Shown here in pieces: positions 5,662 to 10,206 of a stretch of 10,206 nucleotides of DNA. The position numbers and the translations under genes are program-made. Every line of letters begins with the position of its first letter. The first letter of the stretch is position 1. The stretch comes from Bacteroidota bacterium (GTDB lineage: Bacteria; Bacteroidota; Bacteroidia; Chitinophagales; LD1): positions 1 through 10,206 of the forward strand of contig JAFDYP010000116.1 in NCBI GenBank assembly GCA_018267355.1. Direction: 5' to 3'. The notes beneath the pieces are model-generated. The model had not been told where the DNA came from. It did no database searches and saw nothing but the letters and a program-made list of their open reading frames with translations.

Positions 5662-6459
5662 ATGGCAACCACTCCCACTAAAACCATTGCGTTCATTCAT
5701 GGCCTATGGATGCACCGTACGTCCTGGCAGGCATGGATGGACTTCTTTGAGCAAAACGGTTACAAGACGGTGGCGCTCTCCTGGCCCGGAGACTCAGACA
5801 CCATCGCTGCTAGCCGCTCCAATCCCACGCCAATAGGTAATCGCGGTGTGAAAGAAATAGCTGACCACCTGGAGCAGCAGATCAAGGCGCTGCCGGAGAA
5901 GCCGATCCTGATAGGGCACTCATTCGGCGGGCTGCTGACGCAGATACTGCTGGGGCGCGGCGTAGCAGTAGCCGGCGTAGCCATAGATCCCGCCCCTATC
6001 AAGGGTGTATGGCAGTTGCCCTTCTCGGCACTGCGTGCTTCATTCGGCATACTGGGCAATCCTTTTAACATCAATAAAGCTGTGTCACTTTCATTTGACC
6101 AGTTCCGCTTTGGCTTTGCGAATGCGGTACCGGAACAGGAGGCGCGGGAACTGTATGAGAAATGGCCGATACCGGCACCGGCGCGGCCGCTCTTTCAGGC
6201 GGCGATGGCGACTTTCATCGGTTCGGAGACCAAGGTCAATACAAATAATACTATGCGTGGCCCGTTGCTGATCACAGGCGGAGAGAAGGACCACATAGCT
6301 CCGCCGATCTTCGGGCAGGCATCACTGGCGAAATACAATAAGAGCGTGGTGACGGAGTACCATGAGTTTGAAAACCGCGGCCACTCACTGATACTGGATA
6401 GCGGCTGGAAGGAGGTAGCGCAGTATTCGCTGGACTGGCTAAAGGGAAAAGGATTCTGA
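5662..6459 (+). CDS. Alpha/beta hydrolase, 265 aa
   Basis: A cytoplasmic serine hydrolase of the alpha/beta-fold superfamily. Visible landmarks in order: HG oxyanion motif in IAFIHGLWMHRTSW (about 9-22), the nucleophile elbow GHSFGG with Ser87, the acid in ITGGEKDHIAPP (Asp210), and the catalytic His in ENRGHSLIL (His241). A cap region lies at about 115-185. The chain ends soon after with WLKGKGF and has no signal peptide or membrane segment. Substrate cannot be read from sequence; non-haem chloroperoxidase, esterase and lactonase-like members share these motifs. The start at 5662 is the first ATG and leads straight into the first beta strand; no Shine-Dalgarno is present. It converges with mtaB with no bases between the stop codons (TGA then TCA). 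It is bracketed by the 84-bp direct copies of the mtaB end. Confidence 0.93.
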   Translation: MATTPTKTIAFIHGLWMHRTSWQAWMDFFEQNGYKTVALSWPGDSDTIAASRSNPTPIGNRGVKEIADHLEQQIKALPEKPILIGHSFGGLLTQILLGRGVAVAGVAIDPAPIKGVWQLPFSALRASFGILGNPFNINKAVSLSFDQFRFGFANAVPEQEARELYEKWPIPAPARPLFQAAMATFIGSETKVNTNNTMRGPLLITGGEKDHIAPPIFGQASLAKYNKSVVTEYHEFENRGHSLILDSGWKEVAQYSLDWLKGKGF

Positions 6460-6543
6460 TCAGAGGGCAGCTACCTCGCCGCTCATCTCCACCCTTACAA
6501 AACCTGAGCCCGCAACATTTGTGAGGCGGACAGTCTGCATGGT
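6460..6543 (-). repeat. Functional copy of the 84-bp mtaB-end direct repeat
   Basis: This is the intact-gene partner of the remnant at 5498-5581, same orientation and no gaps. It encodes the last 27 residues of MtaB plus its stop. Confidence 0.85.
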
Positions 6544-7794
6544 CTTGGAGAGGGACTCATCGTGTGGGATGCCGACTTTGATGTAGTTGTCGGTGAAGCC
6601 GTACATGGTGCCTCCGTCATTCTCCATTTCCCAGAGTACGCGGCGCTCGGTGCTGAGATGCTGCTCGTAGAAGGCGCGCTTCTTTTTCTCAGAGAGGATG
6701 CGGAGCATTTCGTTGCGCTCTTTGCGTACGGCCTTGGGTACTACGGGAGCGATATTGAGGGCGCGGGTATTGGCGCGCTCCGAGTAGGTGAAGACGTGGA
6801 GGTAAGAGACATCGAGCGAAGAGATAAAATCATAAGTAGTCCGAAACTCCTCCTCCGTCTCGCCGGGAAAACCAACGATGACATCTACACCGATGCAGGC
6901 ATGCGGCATTAACCTCTTGATCGTCTGTACGCGCTCGCGATAGAGCGGTGTGAGGTATTTGCGGCGCATATATTTGAGTATACGGTCACTACCACTCTGC
7001 AGAGGTATGTGAAAGTGCGGGGCGAATTTCTCTGACTTTGCTACAAAGGCTATGATATCGTCTGTGAGCAGATTGGGCTCTATGGAGGAGATGCGCCAGC
7101 GCTGCACACTTTCTATCTTTTCCAGCTCCTGTATGAGTTGGTAGAAATCTTCAGAAGTGCGCTCGTTGCCATCAGGTGTCTTGCCAAAGTCTCCGATATT
7201 AACGCCCGTTAGTACGATCTCCTTTACGCCTGTGGCGGCGGCTTTTTGCGCCAGCTCTACTGTCTTTGCGATAGAGTTGCTACGGCTTTTGCCGCGGGCT
7301 AATGGGATGGTGCAGAAAGAGCACATATAGTCGCAGCCGTCCTGCACCTTGAGGAAAGTGCGCGTACGGTCACCGTGAGAGAAGGCATCACTGTAGAAAG
7401 CCACATCGTCTATGGCTCCATTAAGCACCACAGGTGCTTCGGCTTCTTCCAGTTTATCCAGATGCTCGTGGAGCTTGAATTTTTCATTGGCTCCGAGGAC
7501 CATGCTCACGCCGGGGATAGAGGCTATCTCGTCTGGCTTGAGCTGCGCATAGCAGCCGATGACGATCACCTTTGCATCCGGATTGGTGCGCAGGGCGGTC
7601 TTGACCACATAGCGGGTCTGCTTGTCGGCATTCTCGGTGACGGAGCAGGTATTGATCACATAGTAATCAGCTGCCTCTGAGAAGTCTACCCGCTGATAGC
7701 CATGCTCTGACAGCGCCCTGCCTATGGCAGAGGTCTCGCTGTAGTTGAGTTTGCAGCCGAGGGTGGTGAGCGCTATTTTGCGATTGTAGTACAT
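6460..7794 (-). CDS. mtaB: tRNA (N6-threonylcarbamoyladenosine(37)-C2)-methylthiotransferase MtaB, 444 aa
   Basis: A radical-SAM methylthiotransferase that converts t6A to ms2t6A at position 37 of ANN-decoding tRNAs, which helps codon reading and fidelity. The N-terminal UPF0004 domain carries the three auxiliary-cluster cysteines Cys14 (TLGCKLN), Cys50 (NTCSVTE) and Cys81 (IGCYAQ). The radical-SAM motif CxxxCxxC is Cys154, Cys158, Cys161 in QDGCDYMCSFCTIPLARG. The TRAM tRNA-binding domain occupies about residues 375-444. The spacing and TLGCKLNYSE opening fit MtaB better than MiaB or RimO. Length is normal and all key residues are present. The start MYYNRKIALTTLGCKLN at 7794 fits the family. 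An exact -7 element lies just upstream (7806-7813), and the collagen-gene terminator separates it from the gene behind it. Its last 28 codons recur at 5498-5581. Confidence 0.95.
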   Translation of the reverse strand: MYYNRKIALTTLGCKLNYSETSAIGRALSEHGYQRVDFSEAADYYVINTCSVTENADKQTRYVVKTALRTNPDAKVIVIGCYAQLKPDEIASIPGVSMVLGANEKFKLHEHLDKLEEAEAPVVLNGAIDDVAFYSDAFSHGDRTRTFLKVQDGCDYMCSFCTIPLARGKSRSNSIAKTVELAQKAAATGVKEIVLTGVNIGDFGKTPDGNERTSEDFYQLIQELEKIESVQRWRISSIEPNLLTDDIIAFVAKSEKFAPHFHIPLQSGSDRILKYMRRKYLTPLYRERVQTIKRLMPHACIGVDVIVGFPGETEEEFRTTYDFISSLDVSYLHVFTYSERANTRALNIAPVVPKAVRKERNEMLRILSEKKKRAFYEQHLSTERRVLWEMENDGGTMYGFTDNYIKVGIPHDESLSKTMQTVRLTNVAGSGFVRVEMSGEVAAL

Positions 7795-7805
7795 CCGGAG
7801 GGCTG

Positions 7806-7813
7806 CAAAAATA
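7806..7813 (-). promoter_or_regulatory. -7 element of mtaB
   Basis: On the minus strand this reads TATTTTTG, an exact match to TAnnTTTG, 11 bp before the ATG at 7794. No -33 TTTG is seen at standard spacing. The predicted leader is only a few bases. Confidence 0.35.
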
Positions 7814-7852
7814 CGGAATAATCGGCTGGTGGCCTATGCAGTGCCTGGGAAC

Positions 7853-7880
7853 AAAAAAGCCGGAGCATTCGCCCCGGCTT
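7853..7880 (-). terminator. Rho-independent terminator of the collagen-like gene
   Basis: On the minus strand AAGCCGGGGC, loop GAAT and GCTCCGGCTT form a 10-bp stem with one G-U pair, followed by a run of six T. It lies 22 bp past the stop at 7903. No T tract follows on the plus strand, so it works in one direction. Confidence 0.9.
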
Positions 7881-7902
7881 GTCAAATAATATGAGATCAG
7901 TA

Positions 7903-10014
7903 CTAAAATCCTTCTGCCAGCGGGTACCACTTGGAGCCGTTGAAAATGAGCGTCACAGCGTGATTTGAAGCTGTGCCGAAGTCCGCAAATGAAGAAGGAG
8001 AAGGATAATCACTACCCCCCTGATGCACGGTTTGTCCATTAGGATCTATGGTAGCGGTGCTATTATCACAATAGAAATATACTATCTGACCTGTGACCGG
8101 AGAGGCTGGTAGCTTCACATTGATAGCGCCTGATACGAGCACAAATTGGTTGGCCGTAGAGAGTACAGTATTCGTAACGGATACCGTGGTCACAGAAATA
8201 GTACCTGCCGCACCTGTAGGGCCAGTAGGACCTTGTGCGCCTGCAGAACCTACCGAACCGGTAGGACCAGTAGGGCCGGCTGTTCCTACACCTGTAGGGC
8301 CCGCAGGACCTTGTGCGCCCACCGGACCTGTCGGACCTGTCACACCGTTCGTGCCATTAGTACCAGCCGCACCAGTCGGGCCTGTAGGACCGTCTGCACC
8401 GTTAGTGCCATTGATACCATCTGCACCAGCAGGGCCTGTAGGACCTGTCACGCCATCTGTACCGTTAGTACCGTCTACTCCAGCCGGACCAGTAGGGCCT
8501 GTGACGCCATCTGTACCATTAGTGCCATTTGTACCATCCGCACCGGCTGGTCCGGTAGGACCTGTAGGACCACCTGCAGGACCAGTAGGACCATCAGCAC
8601 CTGTAGGACCTTGAGCACCATCAGGACCTGTTGGGCCAGTCACGCCATCCGCACCGTTTGTGCCGTTTATGCCATCTGTACCTGCAGGACCGGTAGGGCC
8701 GGTCACGCCATCCGTACCGTTAGCGCCGTTTGTACCGTCAGCACCAGCAGGACCTGTAGGGCCAGTTACGCCATCTGTGCCGTTAGTGCCATTGGTACCG
8801 TCTGCACCAGCAGGACCTGTAGGGCCTGTGACCCCATCTGTACCGTTAGTGCCATTTGTACCGTCTGCACCAGCAGGACCAGTAGGGCCAGTTACGCCGT
8901 CTGTACCATTTGTGCCATCTGCACCAGCAGGACCCGTAGGGCCGGTCACGCCATCTGTTCCATTCGTTCCATTGGTACCGTTCGTACCGTCAGCACCTGC
9001 CGGACCTGTAGGGCCAGTGACCCCATCTGTACCGTTAGTGCCATTGGCACCAGTCGGTCCGGTCACACCATCTGCACCGTTAGTGCCATTTGCGCCAGCA
9101 GGACCTGTGGGACCAGTCACGCCGTCTGTACCGTTAGTGCCATTGGCGCCAGTCGCTCCGGTCACACCATTTGTTCCGTTTGTGCCATTTGCGCCAGCAG
9201 GGCCTGTGGGACCGGTCACGCCATTAGTACCATTTGTACCATCAGCCCCGGTAGCACCTGTAGGGCCTGTAGCTCCATCGGCACCTGTAGGGCCCGTCAA
9301 ACCATCTGAGCCTGCGGTACCAGTCGGGCCTGTAGCACCGTCTGTACCGTCTGCCCCAGCCGGGCCGGTAGCGCCGACACCAGTTGGACCGGTGGCACCT
9401 GTAGCACCTGTAGCGCCATCATTGCCAGCTGGTCCTGTAGCACCCACCGCACCGGTAGGGCCAGTAGCCCCTGTGGCACCAGTAGCGCCATCAGTACCGG
9501 CCACACCTGCAGGGCCTGTAGCACCAGCACCGGTAGGGCCCGTAGCACCCGTAGCACCGGTCTGACCTGCAGCACCGGTGGCTCCTGTAGCCCCCGTAGA
9601 TCCTACGCCATTGCCGGAAAACAGTGCATATGGTACACTCATCATCTGCGAGGTGCCCATGTCTGTATAGCTGCTGCCGCCTGTGACATCTACTTCTACC
9701 TGCAGGTACTTGGCTCCGGTGCCCCAGTTTACGGCACTAAGATTGCCTATGCCTGTGCCATTCAGGCCGCCTATTATAGCATTGAAAAGGCCAAACTGAT
9801 TTGTGGAAGCCTGATGCACTTCCTGAAAAACGATATTGCCGCCGGAGGTGCCGTCATGGATCGTAAACCGAACTGACACCTGAGCATTGGGGAGTATAGC
9901 GCCCTGCGCATCGCGCACGACCGCCTGATAGCTGATGCCCTGAGGAGCCTGGGCGGATACCCATAGCACCATGGACAAAAAGACAGCTGTAGTAAGGAGT
10001 TTTAGTTTTTTCAT
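7903..10014 (-). CDS. Secreted collagen-like repeat protein, 703 aa
   Basis: The start at 10014 begins a signal peptide ([23 protein letters not shown], cleaved after residue 23); the frame is open to 10101 but that leader is not signal-like. Residues 24-137 form the N-terminal domain common in Bacteroidota surface proteins ([16 protein letters not shown], then [24 protein letters not shown]). Residues 138-603 are about 155 Gly-X-Y triplets, rich in [12 protein letters not shown] and GAT. Proline is only at X, and there are no Lys or Arg. Four short breaks are visible: [23 protein letters not shown] and GPTGVGTA. The last 100 residues ([10 protein letters not shown] to WYPLAEGF) form a compact beta-rich tail that could nucleate a trimer, as C-terminal heads do in other collagen-like proteins (inference). 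No type IX C-terminal signal or anchor is seen. It has its own terminator and probably its own promoter. Confidence 0.93.
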   Translation of the reverse strand: MKKLKLLTTAVFLSMVLWVSAQAPQGISYQAVVRDAQGAILPNAQVSVRFTIHDGTSGGNIVFQEVHQASTNQFGLFNAIIGGLNGTGIGNLSAVNWGTGAKYLQVEVDVTGGSSYTDMGTSQMMSVPYALFSGNGVGSTGATGATGAAGQTGATGATGPTGAGATGPAGVAGTDGATGATGATGPTGAVGATGPAGNDGATGATGATGPTGVGATGPAGADGTDGATGPTGTAGSDGLTGPTGADGATGPTGATGADGTNGTNGVTGPTGPAGANGTNGTNGVTGATGANGTNGTDGVTGPTGPAGANGTNGADGVTGPTGANGTNGTDGVTGPTGPAGADGTNGTNGTNGTDGVTGPTGPAGADGTNGTDGVTGPTGPAGADGTNGTNGTDGVTGPTGPAGADGTNGTNGTDGVTGPTGPAGADGTNGANGTDGVTGPTGPAGTDGINGTNGADGVTGPTGPDGAQGPTGADGPTGPAGGPTGPTGPAGADGTNGTNGTDGVTGPTGPAGVDGTNGTDGVTGPTGPAGADGINGTNGADGPTGPTGAAGTNGTNGVTGPTGPVGAQGPAGPTGVGTAGPTGPTGSVGSAGAQGPTGPTGAAGTISVTTVSVTNTVLSTANQFVLVSGAINVKLPASPVTGQIVYFYCDNSTATIDPNGQTVHQGGSDYPSPSSFADFGTASNHAVTLIFNGSKWYPLAEGF
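8206..9603 (-). repeat. Gly-X-Y coding repeat array
   Basis: The collagen-like region is a degenerate 9-bp-based array. Higher-order units begin VTGPTGPAG (ten exact protein copies) and end GTDG or similar. Consecutive units are 24, 18, 21, 21, 21 and 21 residues, differing by whole GTN triplets, i.e. steps of 9 bp. This suggests length change by slippage or recombination without loss of frame. Confidence 0.9.
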
Positions 10015-10156
10015 ATAGGAAAATTTGAGTTGAAAAGTGAAGTGAAGATACACATTGTGAAAAGGCATTACTGCTTTTTCGGTAAAATCTTTCGAGTGCA
10101 AATACCACTTTATACAACATACTTATGTAAAGCTATCTGCATCCGCGTGATACGAC

Positions 10157-10187
10157 AAAAAAGCCCCGTCTAAAAAGACGGGGCTTT
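10157..10187 (-). terminator. Rho-independent terminator of a minus-strand gene beyond the right edge
   Basis: AAAGCCCCGTC (10160-10170) and GACGGGGCTTT (10177-10187) form a perfect 11-bp stem with loop TAAAAA. On the minus strand it is followed by six T, so it most likely ends a gene lying to the right of the window; on the plus strand only three T follow the GC part. It insulates the collagen-like gene from upstream transcription. The stretch 10015-10156 holds no gene; it must contain the collagen-gene promoter, but I find no good TAnnTTTG there. Confidence 0.85.
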
Positions 10188-10206
10188 AAGGTCATTTATC
10201 TGTGAA

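Noticed and set aside
5582..6543. A mobile gene cassette or integrative element carrying the hydrolase
   Set aside because: No integrase, transposase, terminal inverted repeats or recombination-site structure are seen, and the flanking repeats differ too much to be recent attachment sites. Kept only as an alternative reading.
8093..9565. Long proline- and valine-rich or Cys/Thr-rich open frames on the plus strand
   Set aside because: They are antisense readings of the Gly-X-Y codons; the repetitive GGN/CCN/ACN composition removes stops from the opposite frames. The minus frame has a signal peptide, a known N-terminal domain and a terminator.

Overview
The window looks like a chromosomal stretch from a member of the Bacteroidota, probably near Chitinophagales/Sphingobacteriales (inference). 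The signs are a single-chain glycyl-tRNA synthetase, a WG-repeat secreted protein, a collagen-like surface protein with the N-terminal domain common in this phylum, many short signal peptides ending in SAQA-type sites, almost no Shine-Dalgarno sequences, and several matches to the phylum's promoter pattern (TTTG, about 19 nt, TAnnTTTG).

Layout. A minus-strand gene for an exported protein runs off the left edge (1-79). An untranslated stretch with three copies of a 15-16 bp motif follows, then an acidic protein of unknown function (319-864, +). Two minus-strand genes encode small secreted paralogues (867-1226 and 1505-1858); between them lie a 9-bp-period minisatellite and a terminator. A repeat-rich intergenic mosaic leads to glycyl-tRNA synthetase (2160-3701, +). 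Then come a WG-repeat secreted protein (3940-5493, +), an alpha/beta hydrolase (5662-6459, +), the tRNA methylthiotransferase MtaB (6460-7794, -) and a 703-residue collagen-like surface protein (7903-10014, -). Terminators sit downstream (7853-7880) and upstream (10157-10187) of the collagen-like gene.

The most interesting structure is a pair of gene-end scars. The last 23 codons of the glycyl-tRNA synthetase gene, plus its stop and downstream hairpin, occur a second time immediately afterwards (3741-3848). The last 28 codons of mtaB (stop included) occur a second time 962 bp away, on the far side of the hydrolase gene (5498-5581). In both pairs most differences are synonymous third-position changes, so the copies diverged while both were coding and are not fresh duplications that decayed. 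One event explains both: a 1841-bp fragment (3741-5581) from a relative with the order glyS-WG gene-mtaB was inserted between glyS and the hydrolase gene. Removing it leaves a compact glyS-hydrolase-mtaB locus, and the fragment itself reads as a compact glyS'-WG-mtaB' locus. The WG gene also looks clearly AT-richer than its neighbours.

Functionally, GlyRS and MtaB are translation housekeeping genes (glycine charging; ms2t6A37 tRNA modification). The others are envelope, secreted or accessory genes, and nothing suggests one shared pathway. I see no tRNA, rRNA, CRISPR array, transposase or integrase in the window.
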